NCBI GenBank assembly: GCA_016710165.1 | Contig: JADJLJ010000001.1 | Span: forward strand, 1,674,001-1,738,000 | DNA length: 64,000 nt | Source of the DNA: Chitinophagaceae bacterium | Lineage (GTDB): Bacteria; Bacteroidota; Bacteroidia; Chitinophagales; Chitinophagaceae | Direction: 5' to 3' | Shown here: positions 24,450 to 32,476 of the stretch, in pieces | How the letters are laid out: every line of letters starts with the position of its first letter | Numbering within the stretch: position 1 is the first letter of the stretch | Notes under the pieces: generated by a model | What the model was told of the DNA's origin: nothing | What the model saw: the letters and a program-made list of their open reading frames with translations, nothing else | Database searches by the model: none | Program-made: the position numbers and the translations under genes

Positions 24450-25987
24450 TGAATTATAGAAATAAAACCGTGGTGCTTATTCTCGTGGCAACACTGGTTC
24501 GTTGCATCACCGCCTTTTGTTTGGAACTGGGCAATGATGAAGTATACTACCGCATGTATGCCCAGCACCTTCAATGGAATTATTTTGATCACCCTCCCAT
24601 GGTGGGCTGGATGATACGGCTTACCACCGCCAACCTGTTGTTTGACAATGAATTTTTTATACGACTGGGCGCCATCATTTCTGCCGCTATAACTACCTGG
24701 TTCATCTTTTTGAGCGGCAAAAAACTGAATAATGCCTACACCGGTTATTTGGCAGCAGCAATTTATACCGCAACCATTTATGGAAGCATTGTGGCGGGTA
24801 CATTTATCCTGCCCGATTCGCCCCAAATGATCTTCTGGGCAGCAGGCCTGTACCTCCTTATCGATATAGCACATTACACAACCATAAATCGGGTGAAGAA
24901 GAGAAAGCTGTTGCTGTTTGGGATCATTGCCGGACTAGGTATGCTTTGTAAAATTCATACTACGTTCCTGTGGGCCGGCTTACTGCTTTACCTGCTCCTC
25001 AACAACAGGCAATGGTTTAAAGAACCTGTCCTGTACCTTTCAGCCATAACCACCCTGCTGATATTTTACCCGGTCATTAAATGGAATATTGATAACCACT
25101 TTGTAACATACCTCTATCATGGCCAACGGGTGAATGTGACCGGAAGCGGCTTTAATTTCTCTGGTTTTCTGAGCTTTGCAGGCGGACAGGTATTGTATTG
25201 CAACCCGGTCATCTTTTTTCTCCTTATTCCGGCAACCATTGCTGCCATTAAGAATGAACTGCCTGTTCTGTCATCGCAAAAAGGAATGTTGCTGCTCTGC
25301 AGTTTGCCATTACTGATTATTGCTACAATCATTTCTTTTTTTAAGCCGGTACTCCCCCACTGGACCGGGCCTGCATACAGCGGCCTGGTCTTACTTACAG
25401 CCTGCTACCTGGACAAACGAAAAAGAACATCCCTGTTTGAAAGAAGAATAATGCCCAAGCCCCTGTTGGTTGCAAATACATTTCTCTTCGTATTGATCAG
25501 CTCCGGCATCCTGCTTATCAATTTCATGCCCGGCACAGCAGGCAGTAAAGCCAACCCGCATCTGGGAGATGGAGATTTTACGCTGGACATGTACGGGTGG
25601 AAAAAATTCAAAAAAGAGTTTCAAAAAATGATCGAATCAGATCTGCAAAAAGGCCTCGTGAAAAGAAATGCCTGCATCATAAGCAACAAATGGTTCCCGG
25701 CTGCTCATCTTGATTATATTGCAGCCTTGCCACTAAAAAAAGACCTTATTGCCCTTGGCGATACGAATGATATACACCAGTATGCATGGATCAATACAGA
25801 ACGGAGGTTATTGCTGCCCGGCGATGATGCTTATTACATAGCTCCTTCCAACAACTATGCAGATGCCAAAGAATTATACGGTAACCGGTTTACAACAATT
25901 CTACCGCCCCAGGTAATTGAACAGGAAAGAGGTGGAAGGATATGCCGTCGTTTTTATGTCTGGCGCCTGAAAAATTTCAGGCCATAA
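24449..25987 (+). CDS. GT39/ArnT-like polyprenol-dependent glycosyltransferase
   Basis: 512 residues starting at GTG 24449, which shares its G with the preceding TAG stop (TAGTG). About ten to eleven membrane helices, and the family signature ELGNDEVYYRMYAQHL (catalytic DE in the first loop) with FDHPPMVGWMIRL after it. This is the PMT/ArnT-like PMT_2 fold that uses polyprenyl-phosphate sugars on the periplasmic side to modify lipid or protein acceptors. With PAP2 and GtrA in one operon under a putative Pho array, it may add sugar to a lipid whose phosphate has been removed; this is inference. The C-terminal ~130 residues are a soluble domain. A bidirectional terminator follows. Confidence 0.88.
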   Translation: MNYRNKTVVLILVATLVRCITAFCLELGNDEVYYRMYAQHLQWNYFDHPPMVGWMIRLTTANLLFDNEFFIRLGAIISAAITTWFIFLSGKKLNNAYTGYLAAAIYTATIYGSIVAGTFILPDSPQMIFWAAGLYLLIDIAHYTTINRVKKRKLLLFGIIAGLGMLCKIHTTFLWAGLLLYLLLNNRQWFKEPVLYLSAITTLLIFYPVIKWNIDNHFVTYLYHGQRVNVTGSGFNFSGFLSFAGGQVLYCNPVIFFLLIPATIAAIKNELPVLSSQKGMLLLCSLPLLIIATIISFFKPVLPHWTGPAYSGLVLLTACYLDKRKRTSLFERRIMPKPLLVANTFLFVLISSGILLINFMPGTAGSKANPHLGDGDFTLDMYGWKKFKKEFQKMIESDLQKGLVKRNACIISNKWFPAAHLDYIAALPLKKDLIALGDTNDIHQYAWINTERRLLLPGDDAYYIAPSNNYADAKELYGNRFTTILPPQVIEQERGGRICRRFYVWRLKNFRP

Positions 25988-25989
25988 GA

Positions 25990-26017
25990 AAACCCCCGTT
26001 TATAAAAGCAGGGGTTT
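25990..26017 (+). terminator. Terminator after the GT39 gene
   Basis: Stem AAACCCC (25990-25996) / GGGGTTT (26011-26017) with following T-rich tail. It lies between convergent genes and could serve both strands. Confidence 0.7.
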
Positions 26018-26112
26018 CTTTTACTTCCCAAAACTGATCCGAAAAAACTGCATGGTGAAAGTAGGCCCGGTTCATTACCGGCATATAAATCCTTCGTTAA
26101 GCAATTATTATT

Positions 26113-27499
26113 TCACAATGCAGCTTCATTTTCCCATATTTCTGCCGATGCGGCCAGTGTATCTTTTAAAAACCGGCTGTACCACCGGCCAGAGTCTTTG
26201 ACCGTTCGTCGCTGGGTGGCAAAATCAACGTGTACCAGTCCAAACCGGGGATAAAACCCTTCTGCCCATTCAAAATTATCAAGCAGCGTCCATACAAAAT
26301 ATCCATTAACCCTTACCCCCTCTCTTTTGGCAAGCAGTACCTGTGCAATATGGTCCTGCAGGTATTTTACCCGTCTATAATCATCCACCTTCCCGTTTTC
26401 AAGAACATCTTCAAAAGCAGCCCCGTTCTCTGTTACGATGATCTCCTTCACCCCCGGGTACCCATTGATCCTTTTCAATGCTTCATAGATCGCCGGTGGG
26501 TAAACCTCCCAGTCCATCACCGTATGGTCCACATTTCTTTTGCTTGCTTTAATCAGCTTTGCCCTCACAAAGGGCATCAGTGGCGCATAGGCCACCATTT
26601 CCCGTGTATAATTCTGCAGGCCGATAAAATCCATCTCAAAAGCAAGTTTTTTCTCATCATGCGGGTATATGAACCGTTCGATGCGCTCAAGGATCCGGAG
26701 GTCCCTGGTGGGATATCCCAGTCCAAGCAGCGGCTCTATGAAAAGGCGGTTAAAGAGAGCATCCGCCTTTACGGAAGCCTTTACATCATTTTCCTCGTAG
26801 TGCCTGTAGGGCTCAATATGTGAATAGGAAAATGTGGTTCCCACTTTACAATCCTGCCGCAGCGACCGTATGATCCTTCCTCCTTCTGCCTGGCACAAAG
26901 CAGCATGGTGGACGGCTGCCAAAAAACTGCTCAATCCTTTTTTGCCCGGTGCATGCACTCCTAAAAAATACCCCGCCCCGGTAAACACCATCGGTTCATT
27001 AAGTACCATCCAGTGCTTTACCCGGTCGCCGAAAGTGCTTTATACAGCAGTCAACATAATAACTGAACCAATGAATGATATCCCGGTTTGTCCATCCTCC
27101 CTTCTGCTGCAGGGCTTCCGGCAGGTCCCAATGATACAGGGTTATCCAGGGCTCTATCCCCAACTCCAGGCAAAAGTCAATTACATGATTGTAGAAGTTA
27201 ATGCCTTTGTAGTTTACCGCTCCTGTTCCATTGGGTAAAATACGGCTCCAGGAGACAGAGAAGCGATAGTTGGGAATGTTGAGGTTATAAACAAGCGCCA
27301 GGTCTTCGGCGTAATGGTGGTAAAAATCACAGGCCGTATTGCCGTTATCGTTGTTTGCTATTTTTTTTTTCTTTTGAGAGAATACATCCCATATTGAAGG
27401 GCCTTTTCCATCTGCATTATGCGCCCCTTCTATCTGGTAAGCCGCCGTAGACACGCCCCATTTAAAATCTTCCCCAAAATCATTCTTTGTAAAGAGCAT
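26113..27499 (-). pseudogene. GH1 beta-glucosidase, broken by a +1 frameshift at about 27033
   Basis: The N-terminal part from ATG 27499 (DFKWGVSTAAYQIEGA, SVSWSRILPNG, YHWDLPEALQQKGGW) is standard GH1 and stops after KHFRRPGKA at about 27000. The C-terminal part continues in another frame with MVLNEPMVF (acid/base Glu) and IVTENGAAFED (nucleophile Glu), to FLKDTLAAS near 26113. Removing one base from the TTT/AAA run at 27032-27034 restores KHFGDRVKHWMVLNEP, giving about 460 residues. Sequencing error and a true lesion are both possible. GH1 enzymes cleave beta-glucosides; here the gene is the last of an operon with a glycosyltransferase 3 bases upstream, perhaps for glycolipid turnover. No signal peptide, so cytosolic. 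Confidence 0.85.
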
Positions 27500-27502
27500 G
27501 AT

Positions 27503-28591
27503 CTATCCCCCCAGTTGGTTTAATATTTTTCCCAGGCTCTTGTCCTTTAATTTCTTTACCGAATAAATAGCATCGCCCAGTTTAATTTCCTTTTTTATAT
27601 CCGGAGCTGCATGTTTCCGGATGATCATGCTGATGATCCTTTCGGTACTGTTGGGATAATTAACGGTGATCACCTGCTTTCCCGTTATCCACGCCCTGAT
27701 CTTATCCGTATGTTTCTTCTTCAGGCTTTTGATCACCGGCACGCCCATATCTTTCAGGGCAGCAGCATTGCATTGCTGTTCATATTGTCCTTTCATAGGG
27801 ATCACCATCAGCTTCTTTTTCAGGTACAGGGCTTCGGCCGGCGTTTCAAAACCGGCGCCGCATAAAATACCCGTGCAGTGGATAAGGCTCTCAATAAAAT
27901 CATCATTATTCACCGGCCGGATGTGAATATTCTTTTCCCGGTATTCTTTTTTGGAGTGCTTGCTGAACACCTGCCACCGGATATCCTTTATTTCACCCAG
28001 TACCTTGATGATCCGTTGATCACTGTAAGCAGGCAGGTAAACACTGTAATGATCCTTATTCTCCGGTTTTGCCTGTCTTACCTGGCTCCGGATCACCGGC
28101 GGAAAAATATTTTTATCATACATACCAAAATGAAAACCATAGGATGCTGTTACGGGCGCATAATTGTTTAAAACCGCTTTACCAACCAGGTCCTTCTTTT
28201 TGGGCCGGGGCGATCTTTTATTGATCACGGCTGCCTGGTGGCTGAGCCCGATACAATCCTTTTTTTTCATCTTGCAGGCCCAGGCACTCACGGGTTCAAA
28301 ATCATTGATCACCAGGTCATAGTTTTCAACAGGCAGGCTTTTGATCTCTTTGTAGAGCTGTTTTAAATTGCTTTTTTTATACGTCGCCACAAGGTCTATA
28401 CCGCCCTTCTTCCCGAAAATAAAACTGAGCCCTTTGAATTTATATTTCACCGGGTAAGGCAACTCTACATCCGCCTGTATGCCGCTGACCAGGATATCTA
28501 GTTCTCCTTTTTTCTGCAGGATGGGGATGATATCCCTGGCCCTGCTCAGGTGACCATTGCCTGTACCCTGTATGGCATATAATATCTTCAT
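27503..28591 (-). CDS. GT-B glycosyltransferase (MurG/UGT-like)
   Basis: 362 residues. The N-terminal GT-B loop AIQGTGNGHLSRARDIIP matches MurG-like enzymes (GxGGHxxxA type), and the donor-site region CGAGFETPAEALYLKKKLMV with MKGQYEQQCNAAAL resembles the UDP-sugar pocket. It is probably a cytosolic peripheral enzyme that transfers sugar from a nucleotide donor to a lipid. Its ATG overlaps the TGA of the phosphoesterase gene (28588-28591), and GH1 follows after 3 bases. An UDP-sugar/diacylglycerol glycosyltransferase making phosphate-free glycolipid, as in phosphate-starved bacteria, is an attractive reading but not proven by motif. Confidence 0.78.
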   Translation of the reverse strand: MKILYAIQGTGNGHLSRARDIIPILQKKGELDILVSGIQADVELPYPVKYKFKGLSFIFGKKGGIDLVATYKKSNLKQLYKEIKSLPVENYDLVINDFEPVSAWACKMKKKDCIGLSHQAAVINKRSPRPKKKDLVGKAVLNNYAPVTASYGFHFGMYDKNIFPPVIRSQVRQAKPENKDHYSVYLPAYSDQRIIKVLGEIKDIRWQVFSKHSKKEYREKNIHIRPVNNDDFIESLIHCTGILCGAGFETPAEALYLKKKLMVIPMKGQYEQQCNAAALKDMGVPVIKSLKKKHTDKIRAWITGKQVITVNYPNSTERIISMIIRKHAAPDIKKEIKLGDAIYSVKKLKDKSLGKILNQLGG

Positions 28592-29445
28592 GATTGCTTC
28601 AACAGGTTGAATTCTTCCACCAGGTTATCAAACAACTGGTTATTGTTCAGTTCTTCTTCCTGGTCGTGTATGCTCATGTTCAGCATTTCAATTTCATCAA
28701 ACCGGTAAATCTCCCATTTGCCGCCGGCGTACTCCAATGCGGTCAGGTTCTCGATCCAGTCGCCGCTGTTCAGGTAGATTATTTTACCCTCCTCGTTTAC
28801 GATCTCTTTTATTTCGGGCTGGTGAATATGGCCGCAGACCACATAATCGTATTTGTTGCTGATGCCGATATCAGCGGCCGTTTGTTCAAAACTGTTAATG
28901 AACTTCACTGCACTCTTCACACTGTTCTTTATTTTCTTCGACAGGGATAATTTTCCGCGCCGGAATATCTTTTCTGAGATAAAATTGGCTACCCGGTTAA
29001 TAAGGATCAACGTATCGTACCCCACGGCACCCAGTTTTGCCAGCCACTTGCTGTGCTGCATGGTTACATCAAATACATCGCCGTGAAAGAACCAGGCCGT
29101 CTTCCCCTCGTCCAGTTCCAGTATCACTTTGTTAACAATTTTCAGAGAGCCCATCTTGAAACCTGCGAACTTCCGCAGCATCTCATCGTGGTTGCCGGTG
29201 ACGTAATAGATCTTCACTCCCTTTCCCATCCAGCTCATTAATTGTTTTACCACTTTCATATGGCTTTTAGGCCAGTAGCGTTTGCTGAACTGCCAGATAT
29301 CAATGATATCTCCATTTAGGATGACCGTTTTGGGCCTGATTGTTTTCAGGTAAAGCAATAATTCCTTGGCGTGGCAACCATAGGTACCGAGATGTACGTC
29401 CGACAGTACCAGTATATCCAGTTTTCTTTTCTTTATTTTATCCAC
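28588..29445 (-). CDS. LpxH-like calcineurin-type metallophosphoesterase
   Basis: 285 residues. The five dimetal motifs are present: LVLSDVHLG, LNGDIIDIW, VTGNHDEML, FHGDVFD and VCGHIHQPE. The arrangement and the tryptophan-rich WQFSKRYW block resemble UDP-2,3-diacylglucosamine diphosphatase (LpxH/LpxI-type) relatives common in Bacteroidota. It starts with GTG at 29445, which shares its G with the TAG stop of a 33-codon frame (TAGTG), the same coupling as in the GtrA-GT39 junction. Its stop overlaps the next gene. The operon promoter carries a minus-strand 11-bp array at 29570-29626. A lipid pyrophosphate substrate is likely; which one is open. Confidence 0.85.
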   Translation of the reverse strand: MDKIKKRKLDILVLSDVHLGTYGCHAKELLLYLKTIRPKTVILNGDIIDIWQFSKRYWPKSHMKVVKQLMSWMGKGVKIYYVTGNHDEMLRKFAGFKMGSLKIVNKVILELDEGKTAWFFHGDVFDVTMQHSKWLAKLGAVGYDTLILINRVANFISEKIFRRGKLSLSKKIKNSVKSAVKFINSFEQTAADIGISNKYDYVVCGHIHQPEIKEIVNEEGKIIYLNSGDWIENLTALEYAGGKWEIYRFDEIEMLNMSIHDQEEELNNNQLFDNLVEEFNLLKQS

Positions 29446-29546
29446 TACCGGATCTTATGAAATTTCAACGGCGGATAAAAGGCAGAAAGCATGGGCAGGA
29501 ATATTCGTACGGATAGTTCCAGGAAAAAATAATGCAGTTTTTTCAT
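29445..29546 (-). CDS. 33-residue hydrophobic leader-type protein, translationally coupled
   Basis: ATG at 29546, stop TAG at 29445-29447 whose G is the first base of the next gene's GTG start. The product begins MKKLHYFFLELSVRIFLPML and continues to a basic end (KFHKIR); it is hydrophobic in the middle and could insert in the membrane. It lies entirely between the promoter-like array and the phosphoesterase gene, in the message leader. The stop-start overlap argues for real translation. It may be a small membrane protein working with the operon's lipid enzymes, or simply a coupling leader. Too short for family recognition. Confidence 0.55.
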   Translation of the reverse strand: MKKLHYFFLELSVRIFLPMLSAFYPPLKFHKIR

Positions 29547-29569
29547 AAAAGACCGGGGTTAGTGTTCAT

Positions 29570-29626
29570 GCAAAGTGCACAGATCGTGTGACCAAATGTT
29601 TATGCCAATATTATGAACGTGTTAAT
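29570..29626 (-). promoter_or_regulatory. Candidate Pho box for the LpxH-like/GT/GH1 operon
   Basis: On the minus strand TAA starts at 29624, 29613 and 29602, and TCA at 29591, each 11 bp apart (ATTAACA, CATAATA, CATAAAC, GGTCACA). TTTGC follows at 29574-29570; its TTG is 18 bp after the fourth unit, the same distance as in the plus-strand arrays. Confidence 0.72.
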
Positions 29627-29632
29627 TCACGC

Positions 29633-29689
29633 ATTAATTATTTGGTAACATGTGCTTAATAACTCCTTAATAATTCTCCGGCAGTTTTG
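29633..29689 (+). promoter_or_regulatory. Candidate Pho box before the choice-of-anchor-I lipoprotein
   Basis: TAA starts at 29635, 29646, 29657 and 29668, exactly 11 bp apart (ATTAATT, GGTAACAT, CTTAATAA, CTTAATAA). TTTTG follows at 29685-29689, TTG 19 bp after the last TAA. This array is back to back with the minus-strand one, 9 bp apart. Confidence 0.78.
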
Positions 29690-29708
29690 CTGTACGTAAA
29701 AAAAACAC

Positions 29709-31217
29709 ATGAAAAAAACAGCCGCACTGCTACTCCTGATTTCCGTATTCACTGCATGTAAGAAGTCAGATGAGATTCCGGGCGAGGTCATCGTAAACGA
29801 AGACCCGGCCACGTACAAAGAGATCGCTTCCCTGAACCTGGGAGGCCTGGGTTCAGCAGAGATCACCACATTTGACCCGCAGACAAAAAGGTTATTTGCT
29901 GTAAATAACGGCACCGTCAACAAGATCGATGTTATAGACATTGTCAATCCCGCTTCCATCACCCTGGTTCATTCCATCAACCTGGGTACCTATGGCGGTT
30001 ATGTAAACAGCGTGGATGTAAGCAATGGCAAACTGGCCGCAGCCATTGAATCGGCAACCAAACAAAACAACGGCAAAGTGGTAGTATTTAATACCACTAC
30101 CTATGCAGAGGAAAAAGTAATTACAGTAGGCGCTTTACCCGACATGGTTGTATACAGCCCCGACGGAAAATATATACTCAGCGCCAACGAAGGGGAACCC
30201 GATGCCCCATATACCAATGACCCCGAAGGAAGCGTTTCCATCATCAGCGTGGAAAACAATTACAGTGTCACTACACTCAATTTTGCATCCTTCGCCCCGC
30301 AGTTAACTGCACTTAAAACGAAAGGCTTCCGCGTATTTGGTCCGGGCAATGATATTGCCAAAGATGTGGAACCGGAATATATTTCCGTTTCATCCGATTC
30401 CAGAACGGCCTGGGTTACCCTGCAGGAAAATAATGCCATAGCGGTCATTGATATCGCAACCAAAACGATCACAAAGATATTACCGCTTGGATTCAAGGAT
30501 TACAATGTGGCGGCCCATGCGATCGACCCAAGCGATAAAGAAGGCGGTATAAATTTCAACCCCTGGAAAGTATACGGAACGTATATGCCCGATGCGGTTG
30601 CTTCCCTGAATTATAACGGCATTCCCTATCTATTTACTGCGAATGAAGGAGATGCAAGAGAATACACTGGATTCAGTGAGCTAAAACGGGTAAAAGATAT
30701 AGCCCTGGATGCAACAGCCTTTCCGGATGCGGTTACGCTTAAGCAGGATATTCAATTAGGAAGACTGAACATTACCACCACCCTGGGCGACACCGATGGC
30801 GATGGGGACTTTGATGCGTTGTATGGTTTCGGCGCCCGTTCATTCAGTGTATGGAATGGTAATACGGGCGACCTGGTATATGACAGCAGGAACGAACTGG
30901 ACGTTAAAGCCAAAGACCTGGGCATCTATGATGATAACCGCAGTGATGATAAAGGAACAGAACCCGAAGCGATAACACTGGGCAAGGTAGGAACCAAAAC
31001 CATTGCTTTTGTAGGCATGGAAAGAGCAGATGCCATTGCGGTTTATGATGTGACAAACCCAACCGCTCCTGTCTTTATAAAAATGTTTGCCACCGGTGAT
31101 GCCCCGGAAGGAGTGCTTTTCATTCCTGCTTCAAAAAGCCCCATACAACAAAGCCTTGTTGTGGTAAGCAGCGAAAATGACGGAGCCATTAAAATTTACA
31201 AAGCAGACAAGTTGTAG
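29709..31217 (+). CDS. Choice-of-anchor I type beta-propeller lipoprotein
   Basis: 502 residues. Lipoprotein signal MKKTAALLLLISVFTAC (Cys17). The body is a seven-bladed YVTN-like propeller with the family blocks ILSANEGEPDAPYTNDPEG, VSSDSRTAWVTLQENNAIAV, DAVASLNYNGIPYLFTANEG and DTDGDGDFDALYGFGARSF (an acidic calcium-binding-like loop). These match choice-of-anchor I proteins, some of which are annotated as alkaline-phosphatase-like and lie in phosphate regulons. The enzymatic role is not shown. It is preceded by a clear 11-bp array and followed by a terminator, so it is a single-gene unit. Confidence 0.85.
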   Translation: MKKTAALLLLISVFTACKKSDEIPGEVIVNEDPATYKEIASLNLGGLGSAEITTFDPQTKRLFAVNNGTVNKIDVIDIVNPASITLVHSINLGTYGGYVNSVDVSNGKLAAAIESATKQNNGKVVVFNTTTYAEEKVITVGALPDMVVYSPDGKYILSANEGEPDAPYTNDPEGSVSIISVENNYSVTTLNFASFAPQLTALKTKGFRVFGPGNDIAKDVEPEYISVSSDSRTAWVTLQENNAIAVIDIATKTITKILPLGFKDYNVAAHAIDPSDKEGGINFNPWKVYGTYMPDAVASLNYNGIPYLFTANEGDAREYTGFSELKRVKDIALDATAFPDAVTLKQDIQLGRLNITTTLGDTDGDGDFDALYGFGARSFSVWNGNTGDLVYDSRNELDVKAKDLGIYDDNRSDDKGTEPEAITLGKVGTKTIAFVGMERADAIAVYDVTNPTAPVFIKMFATGDAPEGVLFIPASKSPIQQSLVVVSSENDGAIKIYKADKL

Positions 31218-31263
31218 TACTACAGCTAATAACAAACCGTACCATATACAAGTTCATAAAAGG

Positions 31264-31297
31264 CTTCCGGAGTTTTGAATATTCCGGAAGTCTTTTT
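31264..31297 (+). terminator. Terminator after the choice-of-anchor I gene
   Basis: Stem CTTCCGGA (31264-31271) / TCCGGAAG (31283-31290), extended by a wobble pair, followed by TCTTTTT. It stops transcription before the convergent phoR-like gene. Confidence 0.75.
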
Positions 31298-31330
31298 GTT
31301 TACGAAGCGGATCATTTATACGTTACAAAC

Positions 31331-32398
31331 CTACTCTTTCCTGCTTTGCAACGTAAATCCAAACGTAGTGCCCACATCTATCTTACTGCGAACATGAATG
31401 GTCTGCCCGTGTGCCTCAATGATGTGTTTGCAGATGGCAAGGCCCAGGCCGCTGCCGCCCACTTTACGGCTGCGCGCCAGGTCCGTCCGGTAAAACCTTT
31501 CAAAGATCCTGTGCAGGTGTTCTTCGGCAATACCGGCACCGTCGTCACTTATCTCGATCAGTACTTTTGCTCCATCCACTTTATAAAAACTGGCTTCCAC
31601 AATGCCGTTTTGTTTGCCATACTTGATGGCATTATCAACCAGGTTGATGAATACCTGGCGCATCTTCTCCTTATCGGCATAAACCGTTAACGGAAGTTCA
31701 CATCCCTTTTTAATAATGCACCTGATCTCTTTTTCATCCGCCTTGATGGACAGGGATTCATACACCTCTTTCAACAGGTCCTGTATCACAAAGCTGTCTT
31801 TCAATAAAAGCTGTTCGCCGCTTTCCAGTTTAGAGATGGCATCCAGGTCATCCACCAGGTTCACCAGGCGATCAATATTGCGGGATGTGCTTTGCAGGAA
31901 TTTCTTATTCACTTCGGCGTTTTCGAGCGCCCCGCTTAACAAGGTATCCACGTACCCTTGTATGGCAAAGATGGGTGTCTTCAGTTCATGGCTCAGGTTC
32001 TGCAAAAATTCCTTACGGTACACTTCATTCTGCTGCAGCACTTCGATCTCTGCTTTGTGCTGATCGGCCCAGGCCTCTACATCCTCTCTTACTTCATCAA
32101 TGCCTTTCTGTGGCAGGAGATTTTTGTAATAAAACTCTTCTTTCTTACTGGCCTTGGTCTGATAAATTAATTTATAGATGAGTTTTATTTTCCGGTAAAT
32201 GAAGGACTGCAGGATGTATAAGATCAACCCGAAGGAACCAAGGAATACCACGACCAGGGAGATCAGCGCAATCCACCATACGGGTTTAAGCACAAAGATA
32301 CCCAGGGCTATTGGTATAGATAAACCCAGCGCCGTTAATGCGGATAATTGTTGCGGGGAAGAATTTTTTGAAGACGGCATTAAGTAGTCATTTGTCAT
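31331..32398 (-). CDS. phoR: PhoR-like membrane sensor histidine kinase
   Basis: 355 residues. Two close hydrophobic segments in the first ~65 residues (LSIPIALGIFVL, LISLVVVFLGSFGLILY) with almost no periplasmic loop, as in PhoR. The HisKA H-box is SHELKTPIFAIQGYVDTL; the ATPase has NLVDNAIKYGK, DDGAGIAEEHL and GGSGLGLAI. Lack of a sensing loop agrees with PhoR, which reads the state of a phosphate transporter through PhoU-like proteins. It follows the PhoB-like gene by about 80 bp. The start may be 32398 or the ATG at 32380; the spacer between the two genes holds short inverted TAATGAC words. PhoR identity is inferred from architecture and genomic context. Confidence 0.82.
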   Translation of the reverse strand: MTNDYLMPSSKNSSPQQLSALTALGLSIPIALGIFVLKPVWWIALISLVVVFLGSFGLILYILQSFIYRKIKLIYKLIYQTKASKKEEFYYKNLLPQKGIDEVREDVEAWADQHKAEIEVLQQNEVYRKEFLQNLSHELKTPIFAIQGYVDTLLSGALENAEVNKKFLQSTSRNIDRLVNLVDDLDAISKLESGEQLLLKDSFVIQDLLKEVYESLSIKADEKEIRCIIKKGCELPLTVYADKEKMRQVFINLVDNAIKYGKQNGIVEASFYKVDGAKVLIEISDDGAGIAEEHLHRIFERFYRTDLARSRKVGGSGLGLAICKHIIEAHGQTIHVRSKIDVGTTFGFTLQSRKE

Positions 32399-32476
32399 TA
32401 AGTCATTAGAAGATACGTAAAGTTAGCGTCAAAAAGCGACTCAATGACTATTGACTTAATGACCAATGACCAACTG

